NCBI GenBank assembly: GCA_002786025.1
Contig: NHNW01000100.1
Location: 1 to 48,012, forward strand
DNA length: 48,012 bases
Direction: 5' to 3'
From: Zasmidium citrigriseum
Lineage: Eukaryota > Ascomycota > Dothideomycetes > Mycosphaerellales > Mycosphaerellaceae
The translations under genes were made by a program, and so were the position numbers. Positions 26,433 to 37,198 of this stretch are shown in pieces; the first letter of the stretch is position 1, and each line of letters starts with the position of its first letter. The notes beneath the pieces were generated by a model that was not told the origin of the DNA, ran no database searches, and was given only the letters and a program-made list of their open reading frames with translations.

Positions 26433-26437
26433 TCCTT
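26433..26437. repeat. Target-site duplication of Gypsy 1, right copy
   Basis: TCCTT, identical to 18631-18635. T sequence resumes after it. Confidence 0.9.
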
Positions 26438-27104
26438 CCCTATATTTATCGGTATACCTACCGTTATATATACCTATAACGTTATACGAAACGCTAGTAT
26501 AAAATACTAGTCGTAATCTTAAACCCTCTAATACTATAATACCTACCCCTACCGCCGCCTTAGCCCGTTTCGAGCGCTCTAACCGCCTACGACGCCCGGA
26601 AAAATTTATATATACTTTACCTTACCTTATTATAGCGCGTATAAAGAGACCTACTACGTAAGCTAAGGCGTTAGTAGCGAAAGCGCCTCGTAGGTAGCTC
26701 TCTACTAAGGCGCTACTAGGTATCGCTCGTACGCGTAATATTAAGATACTAGGCGTAAATAGTTAGGAAGGCCGTACTTTAACGCCTTAGTAGTAACTTC
26801 GTAAGCCTATAGCTAGTACTCGTAGCTAGTAGGTCGCTAACGCTTTAATAGAGAGATACTTTCGAGAGACGCGACGTCTCTAGGAAATTCCGCCTAACTA
26901 GGAAATCCCCTTCGCGCTATTCTCGCGCCTTATACGGGAAATAGTATAGAAAGAGTACATAGACTAGGCTAAGAGAGTTAGGCGTTATATTAAAGATAAG
27001 AGTAAATATATTTATTTCGAGCTACGCTAGAAGAAAGATATAATCTAAGCCCTCTAATATACTATAGTATACGTACTATACGATATATTTAAAGGTATGT
27101 TCTA

Positions 27105-27128
27105 CGTAGCTAGTAAGCGTAGCTAGCG
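27105..27128 (+). repeat. Paired 24-bp motif of element T, site 5
   Basis: CGTAGCTAGTA, 2 bp, CGTAGCTAGCG. A similar pair with a T in the first half-site is at about 26808-26831. Confidence 0.7.
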
Positions 27129-27440
27129 TATACTAATAATTTTTAGCCGCTAACCTTATTACGCTTAACGGAAAGCGTATTACGCTTATATAAAAGGATC
27201 TTTATACTTTTAGTCGGATCCTTAAGATCTATAATAACTTCGAGCTACGCGGTACGATAGACGCTCTCTACCTAAGAGCTACTATTAGTATTAGTCTTAA
27301 GAAGCAAATTACCTACCTAAATAATAAGAGACAAGGTAAAGTTAACTCTCGTATTATTACGAACGATAATAACGAAGCGGCGTTCTAGGCCTAAGAGGAG
27401 TAATATAAGGGTAATAGAGGCTAGAAGCGCCTCGTCTAGG

Positions 27441-27605
27441 GTAGCTAGCGTACACTATATAAGAGAACTCGAGTTGCCTTACCTAAGCCCGTTAGTAGCT
27501 AGCGTATACTACGTAAGAGAGGACCTCGAGTTACCTTACCTAAGCCCGTTAGTAGCTAGCGTAATCTACGTAAGAGAGCTCGAGTTACCTTACCTAAGCC
27601 CGTCG
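27441..27605 (+). repeat. Three tandem coding minisatellite units (54, 57, 54 bp)
   Basis: The units begin at 27441, 27495 and 27552, each starting GTAGCTAGCG and ending near CCTAAGCCCGT. In the frame of the downstream poly-Glu run they encode a basic 18-19 residue unit ending L-P-K-P-V. The 3-bp length difference keeps the frame. The single-half 24-bp motif is built into the start of each unit. Confidence 0.85.
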
Positions 27606-27787
27606 AAGAAGAAGAAGAAGAAGAACAAGACGGTAGCGATAAAGAGGCTCTTTAGCGTCGTATCGATAAAACGGATAGAGAGCTAAAACGATTATCGTCG
27701 CGCCTCGAGAGAATAGAGGCTAATAACGAAGAAGGCTTAAGTAATAAGAGTACTAGCTATACGGACCGTATTGTATAGTATAAGTTA

Positions 27788-27811
27788 CGTAGCTAGTATA
27801 CGTAGCTAGTA
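27788..27811 (+). repeat. Paired 24-bp motif of element T, site 6
   Basis: CGTAGCTAGTA, 2 bp, CGTAGCTAGTA. Confidence 0.7.
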
Positions 27812-28214
27812 TTTACTAACAATATCTAGTAAAACGTAAACGAGAGAAGAAGATAGCTAGGAAGGCTAAGGTAAAGAAGAAGCTAGCTAACTAGAAGAAA
27901 GTAGAGAAGGCTACTAAGAAGCAGACTAATAATAACCGCAAATACTACTAAGTTCTCTAACGAGTCTAGGGCTAGGTCGATATTAAGGACTTTAAGATTA
28001 CTACGGAGGAGGCTAAGTATATTAACGGCCTACTAAGGGACTTTTAGAACCACCCTAAGACGAAGGCTAGTCGTAAGCCCCTACTATCTTAGATAGGTAA
28101 TATAGTCGATCCTAACGTCTATCTAACTATAAAAGCCTAGCCTAGTAAGAAGGCGACCCCTAAGAAGGCTCTACTATAGCAAACGACTAGAGTAGTATAG
28201 GCGCCTAAGTCTAG

Positions 28215-28238
28215 CGTAGCTAGCGACTATAGCTAGTA
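28215..28238 (+). repeat. Paired 24-bp motif of element T, site 7
   Basis: CGTAGCTAGCG, 2 bp, then a TATAGCTAGTA half-site. Confidence 0.65.
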
Positions 28239-28574
28239 GGAAGACGAAGAACGAAGGTAAGAATAGGTTATAAAGAAGGCGTAGCTAGTCGCCGAACACT
28301 TCTAGAACTAGAAGGATATCTAGGTCCTTAAGATCCGAAAGGATAAGGCGGACGCGGCTAACGCGCTACTTAAGTAGTAGTAGACGGAGTCTCGCGCCTA
28401 GCGCCCTAAACCTCCTATAGGTTATCCTCTCGAAGAGTAGGCTAAAGAGTAGCCTACTATTAGTAAACAAGATAGTATTAATATCTATTAGCTACCTAAG
28501 GAGCCCGTAACCGGTAGTAGTAGCTAGTAGCTAACCGAGGCTATTATAACTAATACTTAGGTATTACCGACCGA

Positions 28575-28670
28575 GTAGCTAGTAGAGGCTAGTACGAAGG
28601 AGCCTAAGGATATACTAACTAAGTAGCTAGTAGAGGCTAGTACGAAGGAGACTTAGGACCTACTAGCGTA
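28575..28670 (+). repeat. Two 48-bp tandem coding units
   Basis: 28575-28622 and 28623-28670 both begin GTAGCTAGTAGAGGCTAGTA. The 48-bp period is 16 codons and encodes a unit with L-V-E-A-S-T-K-E. Confidence 0.8.
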
Positions 28671-28910
28671 GTAGTAGCCTAAGGAATAGTAGACTAAGAA
28701 TAGTACTAGAGAGAATACCTCCTAAAGTAGAGGCTCGAGAGATAATTTGTTTTTTAAGCGATATTAAGAGCGATAATACCCCTACTCCCCTCCCCCTCCT
28801 TAAAAGTTATATAGCTTATCTCTTTACTATACTACCTCCTCTACCTAATATTATATAGCTAATTAATACTTTGTCTATATAAAGATTAAACATATCTTTT
28901 CTCTATCTAT

Positions 28911-29032
28911 AGCCTACTTTAGCCTAGTAGGCCTACTAAGGCCTACTCGATTTTTCCTAGGCCTAGAAGCCTAACTTTAATAGGCCTAGTTCTAGGCTAT
29001 TAGCCTAGCCTAACCTAACCTAGCCTACCTTA
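28911..29032. repeat. Subterminal TAGGC/GCCTA array, right end of T
   Basis: Dense GCCTA, TAGGCCTA and CCTAACC motifs mirror the array inside the left end at 12443-12565. Confidence 0.65.
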
Positions 29033-29040
29033 GTATCTAT
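29019..29040 (-). repeat. Right terminal inverted repeat of element T
   Basis: The reverse complement begins ATAGATACTAAGGTAGGC and matches the left end at 16 of 22 positions. Gene X sequence starts directly after it. Confidence 0.6.
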
Positions 29041-29640
29041 CCTTATACTTACGTAGCGATTTAATATATAGGTCGAGTAGGATCTTACGGTTATCGTCGT
29101 CTTTACTAGCCTTATCGTTTTTATTATAGTCGTCTCTAGCTATCTTACTTGCCTTACGCTTAAGCTACTTACGTAGCGCTATACTACTAGTAGACTTACG
29201 GGTAGAAGTCTTCTTAGTACTAGCTACGAGGCTTTAAATAGTACTAGCTACGATAGTAGTAGCGACCTAATTAGAGAAGGTAGTACTCGAAAGGCTACTA
29301 AGCTAGATAGCGGACTAGTTATTAGTAGAGTAAGCGTCGCCTTAGGTAGTAGCGACCTAGGTAACGTCGCGCTTAGGCGTATTAGTAGGCTTAGTAGAGG
29401 CTCTATAGGCGTTAGATATATCTAGGTAAGGTTAGCGATAGAGGAAAAGGTCGAAAAGGATAAGTATATACTAAAGCTTAAGCTAGATAGTAAAGGAGGA
29501 GGAAGGCTACTAAAGTAGCTTAAGGATATAGTAGAAGGCGGGTAGGGAGGTAGGTATATCTAAGAGGAAATTTAGGGGCTAAAGCTATTAATTTAAGTAG
29601 TAAGCGCCTATATACGTTACTCGCCTTATTAATAAACCTC
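29041..29640 (-). pseudogene. Gene X, upstream half of copy X-A, inverted
   Basis: The reverse complement is a diverged match to 2460-3067 of X-B. Shared segments include GCCTTACGCTTAAGCTACTT near 29152 and AGAGGAAAAGGTCGA near 29446. Read on the minus strand it ends at the T junction with GTATAAGG. The X-A downstream half at 1817 starts ATAAGG. The shared ATAAGG fits a target duplication made when T entered X. Confidence 0.6.
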
Positions 29641-30312
29641 TATAAGCGGCGAATTAGCTAATTAGCGGCGATAGCGAGAGCGCGCTCCTACTATCTAAGC
29701 TTTAGTAAGGTAGATAGCTATACTATTAGAATATCTATTCGTTATAATAACTATTAGAGTAGGTATATTAAAGCTAGCGAGCGACTTACTATAAGTATTT
29801 CTCTCTATAACTTTCGATCTAATATTACTAACGCCGTAAGAATTATATATCTACTATTAGACGAGCTTAATAGTACTAAGCCTATCTATTTCGTTATAAC
29901 CTACCCCTACTATATCTATAGCGACTATAAGAATATTATCTTTAATCCTACTAGCTCCTATAAAGACTAGACGACGTACGTAGCTATAAAGCGTACTACT
30001 AGCGAGTATACGATAGCTAAGGCTAAAGAGACCTAGAAGTAATACGGAATAAAGGTAGTTAGAATACTATAGGGTACGCGTTATATCGTTATAGCCTATA
30101 TAGCGATAGAGGAGGACTACTCGTAGGAATACTATAACGAGGAGCTTAGTATTAAGATTAAGTAGATCGTACTAACCTTATAGCTATAGATCGAGGGAAT
30201 TAGTAAGTATAGAAACTATAGTAGTAGTAGGAGATCTTTACTAACTTATAAAATAGTTAGTAGTTTAGCTAGTAAGGTCCTTATTATCTAGGAGGACAAG
30301 TACGTAGGTAAG
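29641..30312 (+). other. RIPed region upstream of X, possible plus-strand coding
   Basis: A plus frame at about 29740-30310 has protein-like composition with few interruptions (TAG/TAA only). It is cut by Gypsy 2 and may continue at 37594. No domain is recognised. Confidence 0.35.
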
Positions 30313-30317
30313 CTTAA
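30313..30317. repeat. Target-site duplication of Gypsy 2, left copy
   Basis: CTTAA, identical to 37589-37593. Confidence 0.9.
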
Positions 30318-30705
30318 TATAAAAATGAGCTAGTACTCTACGAGTAGAGGGAGCTAGTACGGAAAGGCTATAATATAGTCGTAATACAATAGAGTAGCTA
30401 TCTACTCGAAAGGTATATTGTAGTATATAGAACGCTCTTAACTAAACCGAGGGTTAGAAGATAAACTAATTTCTACCTTTTACTCGAGACGTATACGTCT
30501 CTTATTTAAATCTCTATCGTACTAGACCTACGGGGATCTAATATACTAGGATCTATAGCTCTCTATTTCTATTCTCCGTTCTAAGGTACGTAACCTCTAC
30601 GAAACGTAGGTATTACGCCTAACCTCTTTTCCCTAGCTAGTTAGATCTACTAACCTAGCTACTAAGACTAGGCTTCTAACCTTACCTCCTAATCCTACCT
30701 TTATA
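30318..30705 (-). repeat. Gypsy 2 3' LTR (left)
   Basis: 388 bp. It aligns with 37199-37588 with a short indel near the GAACGC segment and otherwise mostly transitions. Confidence 0.92.
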
Positions 30706-30730
30706 ATTACCTCCCGCTTAATATAAGCTA
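30706..30730 (-). other. Gypsy 2 polypurine tract
   Basis: The minus strand reads AAGCGGGAGGTAAT immediately before the LTR, the expected plus-strand primer position. Confidence 0.6.
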
Positions 30731-31389
30731 CCCTTAGCTTATTTAAAAACTATATAAAAAGTCGTCGAATCGTAGCTTAAAACTACTATTACTATCTAGG
30801 TTCTAGAAGATTCGATATAGTTACTAGGGAGGGGTATCTAGGTAAGCGTTATACCTAAAACGAGGGTCTATCGAAGGAGCGAAGTATAGTAACGCCCCTT
30901 TTAGTATAAAATACTACTAAATTCGTAGGGAATTAAACCTAATCGATCGATCGATATCGTTACGCCTACGTAGATTATACGACTAAAGGTATATTAATAA
31001 AAAGAACTAGCCGTCTAATTACTAGTACTAGATTAATAGCCTAGTAGTAAGTTCTTTAAGAATCGTATATAAAAAGCGTACCTTCCTAATTTGTTTCTTA
31101 GTCGAAGACTAGCGTTACTATATAGCTTACTACGTAGTAACTAGTCGTATAAAACTCTAGGTACGACTAGCTAGTATATTAAGTACTCTTTATACTCGAT
31201 ACTATATACTTTATATATATAAGAACTTTAAAAACTTTAAATATACTATTATAGCGCGTACTCGTTAAGCCCGTGGTACCTCTACGTCTTCTAGCGTCCC
31301 TACTCGCGCTCGCGTACCTACTATTACTTCCTACGCCTAGTACCTAAGTTACCTTTAAGCTAGTAATTTTTCTTTACTATTCTTAAAGT

Positions 31390-32060
31390 TAATTTTTTAC
31401 TAATACCTTCGTAGACGGTACGCCTACGAATTAGGCCTATAACGTAGTCTTTAGCGATACGCTAAGTAAGTATTAGCGCTATAAGGGCGTTAAGTATAAG
31501 TACGTAGAGGTCGTTTCGCTAGTAGTTTATAAGGCCTTTATAGTAGTAAAGAGCGCTCGTATTACTTATAAGGCTTTAATTACGGAGGATCGTACTTTAG
31601 AGGATACTAGTAATAAGCTAGTTTACGGTTAAGTAGCTAGTATGTTTCTTTTAACTTCGTTAATCTTTCGTTTCGTATACTAATAAGGTAATAGTCGCTA
31701 CGAGTACTACGAGTATAGTAGAGGCCGTTTAGGCCTTTAAGAAGACTTTATCTTAGTCGTAGGTAAAGCGTAAGCCTACTACTACCGCTACCTCTACCTC
31801 TACTACTATTAATAGTAAGGCTATCGAGTCTATCGCTTAGTCCCTTCGAGGTATTACTACTAGCGTTCGTTAAGTAGTCTTCTTCCTTTTAATTCGTAGT
31901 CGAAACTTATACTAATACCTTTATAGCTTACTAGCGATATAGTAGAAGAGTTAGCTATAGAGGCTATTAATAAGGCTATAGGCGAAGAGTAGATAGTTAC
32001 TTTACCCTTACGTTCTACCTTTATAGCGCTTACTCTACGCTTAGGGCGGTCCCTTTAGGG
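31390..32060 (+). pseudogene. Antisense frame between Gypsy 2 pol and 3' LTR
   Basis: Opposite in strand to the element. A plus frame at about 31405-31630 reads V-D-G-T-P-T-N, then a Lys/Val-rich stretch, with only TAG interruptions. After a possible intron (about 31632-31690) a second stretch reads A-F-K-K-T-L-S and a Thr/Ser-rich run, up to about 31875. The splice sites are guesses. No family is recognised. The position matches the antisense frame of Gypsy 1. I see no sequence similarity between the two by eye. Confidence 0.45.
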
Positions 32061-32139
32061 ATCTATAATATAAGCTTCTTTATAACTTTAATCTTTCTTA
32101 ATTTCCTTCTTTTTACCTTTACCTTCGCTTCGTAGTCTT

Positions 32140-35100
32140 CTTAAAAGCTTCGAGCTTTTCCTTCGAGTTTTTAAGATACTTAGTAGGTTCCTAGCTATTA
32201 TATTCCTCTAGCTACCTACGCTACTATACTAAATATTAAGTCTTCTTCTTCTTCCTTCTTCGATTAAGAACCTTCTTAACTTTCTACTCGTTCTCCTTAT
32301 TAGCGAGGGGTATATTATTCTCCTACGTCTCGCTAACGGTATCCCTATACTAAGGTTCTAGTAGAGAGATATAGAAGATATTATAGATCTTTAAGTTCGA
32401 AGGTAGTACTAGGCGGTACGCCTATATACTAACTCGTCTAATAATACGGTACGAGCCTAAGTACTTCGTAGCTAGCTTCTTCTTTAGTACCTTTAACCTT
32501 AAGTTCTTTATAGATAGGAGTACCTACTCGCCTACCTTAAAGCTCTAGTCCTTATAGCGTTTATTATAGTACTTAGCTTAGGTCTCGGATACGTATCGCT
32601 ATCGTTACTATAGCGTCTCGTATTATTCTCGTAATACTTTTACTATATCTTTCGCGGCTAGTACCTCTCCTAAAGGGAGCTCGTCCTAAGATCCTAGTAT
32701 TAGAGCTAGATAGATAGAAGGATTCTAGCTATTTATAGCTATAAAGGGGCTTATACGTAACGTAGCGTACTCGCTTACGTTATACGCGAATTCTATATAT
32801 ACTAGTAAACTAGCCTAGTCTTACTATAATTTAGTATAAAATATACGAAAGTACTATTTAAGGCTCTAATTAGTACGCTCTATCTAACTATTAGTCTAAG
32901 GGTAGAAGGCTATACTTAGCTTACGAGTTATACGCGTTTCGAAGTAGAACTCTATCTAGTACTCGCTAGTAAAGATAGAGCCTCTATTAGAGATAATACT
33001 ATTTAGTATACTAAATCGCCTTACGATTTTAGTACTTAGAACCTACGTAAGGCGTATAGCGTCGATAGTCTTATTAACTAGAATATAATAGTATATCTTA
33101 CTATATCTATTAATAACTACGAGGATCGTATCGTAGACGACGCTATTAAGTATACTTAGTAGCAAATCCGTAATAAAGTCTATCGTTAATTCTTACTAGG
33201 GACCGTTAGGGAAAGGTAGAGAGGCTAATTCGCTATAGGGACGATAGCGTCTCGCCTTCGTTCTCTAATAAATCCTATAGACTTAATAATACTAAGCGAT
33301 ATCTTTAGAGATATCTAGCTACTAGTATTTTCGTATAAGTAACGCCTACGTCTTAGCTTTACTAAAATATCTAGCTAAAGGATAATTATAGTATATACGT
33401 AATAACTACGTAACTAATACTCTATTATTAGGTATATATACGAGACTATTCTTATATAGTATACTATTAACGATCGAGTATTTAGGCGTCCCTAATAACT
33501 CGCCTAGGTTATAGTCTTCTCGCTATATTAACCTAGTCGTCTCGCTAGCGTCCTACTAGACTTTCTTATAGAGCTCCTATACTTTAGAATTATACTTCTA
33601 TAATACCCGAATTACTATAAGAATTATCTCTAATAGATTCTCGTACGGGTTTTTAGCCTCTACTATAGCGGTTACGACTCGTATAGGAAGCTTAAGGGAC
33701 TTATAGGTAATAGCCTTACGAGACCTATCCTACTATAATAATCCTTCGTATAGCCTTTAGTATATTAAAGCTACTCGCTTTATACTCGAGTCGTAGTCTT
33801 CCTCTAGTAAAGACTATACTTCTAGCTTTATCTAAAGGCTAGGGAGAAGGTAATTTATATACTATATCTCCTCTACGTAGTCTAGTCGTCTCGACGGCGT
33901 ATTAGCTAGATTCTTCGTTCTAGCGCGATACTTAATAACGAAGTTATATAGTACGAGAAATATCGCCTATCGAGCTTATTAACTATTAAGTTACTTAACC
34001 TTTATAAATCCCTTAAGATTCGTATAATCGACGATTACGCGAATTATATATAAAGCGCCTTCGAGGTATAGTCTCTACTATTTAAATACTTTAATAACTA
34101 CTAGTAGCTCCTAGTTATAAGTCTCGTAGTTATATTTAGTAGAGAATATTTTCCTTAACTAGTAGACGATAGGATACTATTAATCCTTAAAAAGCTACGA
34201 GAGTATACCTTCTAGGATAAACGTACTCGCGTTAGTTTTAACTCGTAGGGGTAGGCTAGGATTAAAATATTAAAGGATAGGAGCCTTAGTAAACCTTTAC
34301 TTAAGACTACGAAACGCTTAGTCTTCGCGGTTAGTCTACGTAAGAGAGCTACTCTTTTAACTATTCTTCGATCCTTTTAAAAGGCCTATTAATAGACTAA
34401 TAATTTTCGAGTACTACTAAATAAATCTCTAATAGAAGTTAGCGAATCTAAGGAACTACTATATCTCGTAAAAACTCTTTAGTATTAGCTAGTCTTCGAT
34501 TACGTTAACCCTACGTTTATCTATCGAGACGCCGCCTAGGGTTACGATAAATCTAAGAAACTCGACTAATTTTTAGAAGAATAAGTACTTCGAACGTTAT
34601 ATATAGAGAGCGTATTTACGTAGCCTCTATATAATAGTTTATACGTATCTTATATACTCTTCGCGTATTTTGCTATATATAAGGATATCGTCTAAATATA
34701 CGACGTAAATAGTATTAATTAGGCCTAAGAGAGTACCGTTAATATAGGCTTAAAAAGTCGTAGGTACGTTAGTAAGCCTAAAAGGTATAACTAAATACTC
34801 GTAGTAGCTATACTACGTACGAAACGCCGTCTTCTATTTATCGCCCTTCTTAATAGGGATATAGTAGTAGGCGTCCGTAAGATCGAGGGTCGTAAACTAT
34901 TTAGTACCTATAAGTCTATCTAGCGTCTTACTAATAAGGGGTAGTAGATAACGATTCTTAATAGTAATTTCGTTTAATCCTTAGTAGTTAACGTAGAAGC
35001 GTAATTTCCTATTCTTCTTTAGAACGAATAGGATTAGCGTACTCGCTTCGCTTACGCTTTACTAGATCTACCTATTCTTTATTACCTTCTCTAGATATTC

Positions 35101-35800
35101 CCTTAGGGCTTCTAGCTCTACCTAGGAATATTAATAGAGAGGCTTAAATAGAGGCTTCTTACCTAGCTCTAGATTAACCGTATAGGCGTACTTAGTAGGG
35201 ACCTTACGTACTAACTACGTATTATAGTTAAAGAGGTCCTAGAACTCCTTAAACTCCTCTAGTAGCTCCTTATTACTATTCGCTTCTACGAGTAGACGAA
35301 TTATTACTATATAGACTCGTTCTTTATCTTTAATATTATTAAAGAATTCCTATACCTCTCGTAAGGAGATTGCCTAATCCTTAGGTACGTCTCTATAGCG
35401 CTATATATCTATCGCGCTATCGACTATTATAGTATTCTAGAACCTCTATAGCCTTCCTAGAATAATCGTATTATCCTTTATATTAAAAGTATAGAAGGTT
35501 ATAGTTATAGTACGTTCTATACCTATAGAGTCTATAAGGCGTACGCGTATACTATACGCCCTATAGTAGTAACCCTAGTTACCTTAGAAGGAGTCTACTT
35601 TTAGAAGGTTAGCCTACCTCTAGTAAGGTAGCTTCGCTTTAAGGGCGAATTATATAGAGATAACGTTAATATCTACTATATTATCGAGGATATATTCGAC
35701 GAACGTTTTCCCGATTAGCGCGTTAACTTCGCCTCGTAGGCGTTAAATAGGCTAAGAGTCGACTAGAAGAGGATCTAGGCTTAGGTACGACTCTTACCCT
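32140..35800 (-). pseudogene. pol: Gypsy 2 pol: protease region, reverse transcriptase, RNase H, integrase, chromodomain
   Basis: The reverse transcriptase active site Y-L-D-D-I-L-I-Y-S is intact on the minus strand at 34672-34698, with conserved flanks. At 32140-32300 the minus strand encodes a chromodomain with K-V-L-N-R-R-R, Y-L-V and E-E-Y-N-S visible. RNase H and integrase lie between (about 34250-32350) by order and spacing; I did not pin each catalytic residue. The protease region lies at about 35800-35400. Many TAG/TAA stops make it inactive. Confidence 0.9.
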
Positions 35801-37140
35801 AGCCCTTAGCTTTTCTCGACTTCTTTACTACTTCGCTATCGCTAATCCTACGTATTAACTATAATTTATCCTTAGGTTTAGGGTACTAGTTTAAGTAGTA
35901 TCCCTTCTTATAGTAGTTATAGTACTTAACTATAGCGAGGTACTTCTCCTTTATCTTCGTCTTATTCTTCTTCTTCTCCGCTTAAGAGTTACTATTACTA
36001 CGCTTACGTCGCTTAGTCTTACGACCCTCGCTACTAGTACCCTAGCTACCTAACTTCTTCTCTTAATCCTTATTATTACGACTCTACTTATTTCTAGAGA
36101 TTAGCTTATTAGTAGTTTTAATACGAGTCGCTAGCGTTATAAGCTCGTACTAATACTTTAGAATCTCCGAATCTCGTAGTACTTAATAATAGCGCTACGA
36201 AGGGTTAGATTAAGCTTTATAAGAAGATAGCGTATCTTCTATAGCTCGTTATAGTCCCTAAGTTAATCCTTAAGGATATTTAATTTAGAAGCGAATTATT
36301 TAATATCCTAATTCTATTATTAATAATATTACTCGTATTCGAGGGTAATAGTAAGTATACGGTTTACTAGGTCTCTAACTACGTTAAGATACTATATCTT
36401 AAAGTTAGTATATAGGTATCCTTAATTAAGCTCTTCGATATTATAGTCTATATACTAGCGCTTACTCGTTTCGCGTACGAGGTATATAATACTATATAGC
36501 GTCTTTACCTTATTAGTACTATACGTCCGCCTAGATAGGCTAAAGATTAGGTCTAAATCTCGTAGGAATAATCTAGCTTCCTTAATAGACGTAGCCTTAT
36601 AGAATATAGGCTCCTTAAGCTTTAGACGCGCTTCGCCTACGAAGGTAACTAGCTCTTCTCCTATAAAGGACGAGATAGCTAAGGGTTCGTATCTATAGAG
36701 GAGAGGACTCTTATCTCGCGGTCGTCGTAGTAGCGTCTAACTTACGTCGTCGTTATCGTTATTATCGTCGTTATCGTCTTCGTCGTCTAACCTATCTAGG
36801 TCTAGAGTCGAGTTCGTAGGAGGTTACTCTATAGCGCGCTTAAGTTTCGCGATACTCGCTCGTAAGGTACTAGCTTCTATATCTCGCTATAGGGTAGTAT
36901 ACTCTTACTAAAGGCGATTAAGCTCTTAGTTAGGCGTTTCGCTATTATTATTACTATAGTTTTTATTCGACGCGCCTAGCGCGTTATTATTATTATCCGC
37001 GTTTATATCCCCTTTAGGATTAGGCTTAGTAGGGCCTTCTTTATCGCTAATCTAAGTCTAACTATCGTTCGATAGATACTACGCTCTAGCTAAGGCTCGC
37101 GTATAAGTAGCTATTAAAGGACTAGCGATAGTAGTTTAAA
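35801..37140 (-). pseudogene. gag: Gypsy 2 gag with RIPed zinc knuckle
   Basis: Minus-strand frame of Gag-like composition. At about 35893-35937 it carries a CCHC-knuckle skeleton in which Cys and His codons have turned to Tyr: Y-Y-N-Y-Y-K-K-G-Y-Y-L-N. TGY-to-TAY and CAY-to-TAY are exactly the changes RIP makes. The acidic stretch at about 36730-36800 (GTCGTC-type repeats on plus) belongs to the amino half. Confidence 0.75.
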
Positions 37141-37198
37141 CTCTTAGCGCTATATCGTTAGGGTTCTATAGACCGCGACTATTAGGAGAAATTAGAAC

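Larger units (their letters stand above)
26550..28745 (+). pseudogene. RIP-destroyed second gene of element T: basic, repeat-rich, coiled-coil protein
   Basis: The plus frame includes an 18-residue repeat block (27441-27605), a poly-Glu run (27605-27622), a coiled-coil-like stretch with K-R-L and R-L-E-R-I-E heptads (about 27660-27770), a Lys-rich part (about 27830-27950) and a Gln/Lys/Thr-rich tail with a 16-residue tandem repeat (28575-28670). It probably ends near 28724. In-frame repeats with periods divisible by three support translation. No enzymatic motif is seen. The family is unknown; it could be a DNA-binding accessory protein. Confidence 0.5.
12430..29040 (+). mobile_element. Element T, copy 2: large unrecognised element with terminal inverted repeats, interrupted by Gypsy 1
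   Basis: The left end (12430) is fixed by loss of homology with inverted copy 1. The right end (29040) is fixed by an inverted terminal repeat and by the start of gene X sequence. Without Gypsy 1 and its duplicated target the element is about 8.8 kb. It has subterminal TAGGC arrays at both ends, at least two decayed coding regions on the plus strand (12940-14380 and 26550-28745), and a dispersed paired 24-bp motif. Terminal repeats, subterminal repeats and a probable 6-bp target duplication (ATAAGG, maybe 7-8 bp) point to a cut-and-paste DNA transposon. I could not find a clear transposase motif. Confidence 0.7.

Noticed and set aside
27474..27686. 70-residue plus open frame over the minisatellite
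   Set aside because: It is in a different frame from the poly-Glu and coiled-coil frame. It is open only because the repeat unit lacks stops in that frame.
12430..29040. Element T as a Starship-type element with a tyrosine recombinase captain
   Set aside because: I could not find the R-H-R-Y pattern, and the TIRs with TAGGC arrays argue more for a cut-and-paste transposon. Not excluded.
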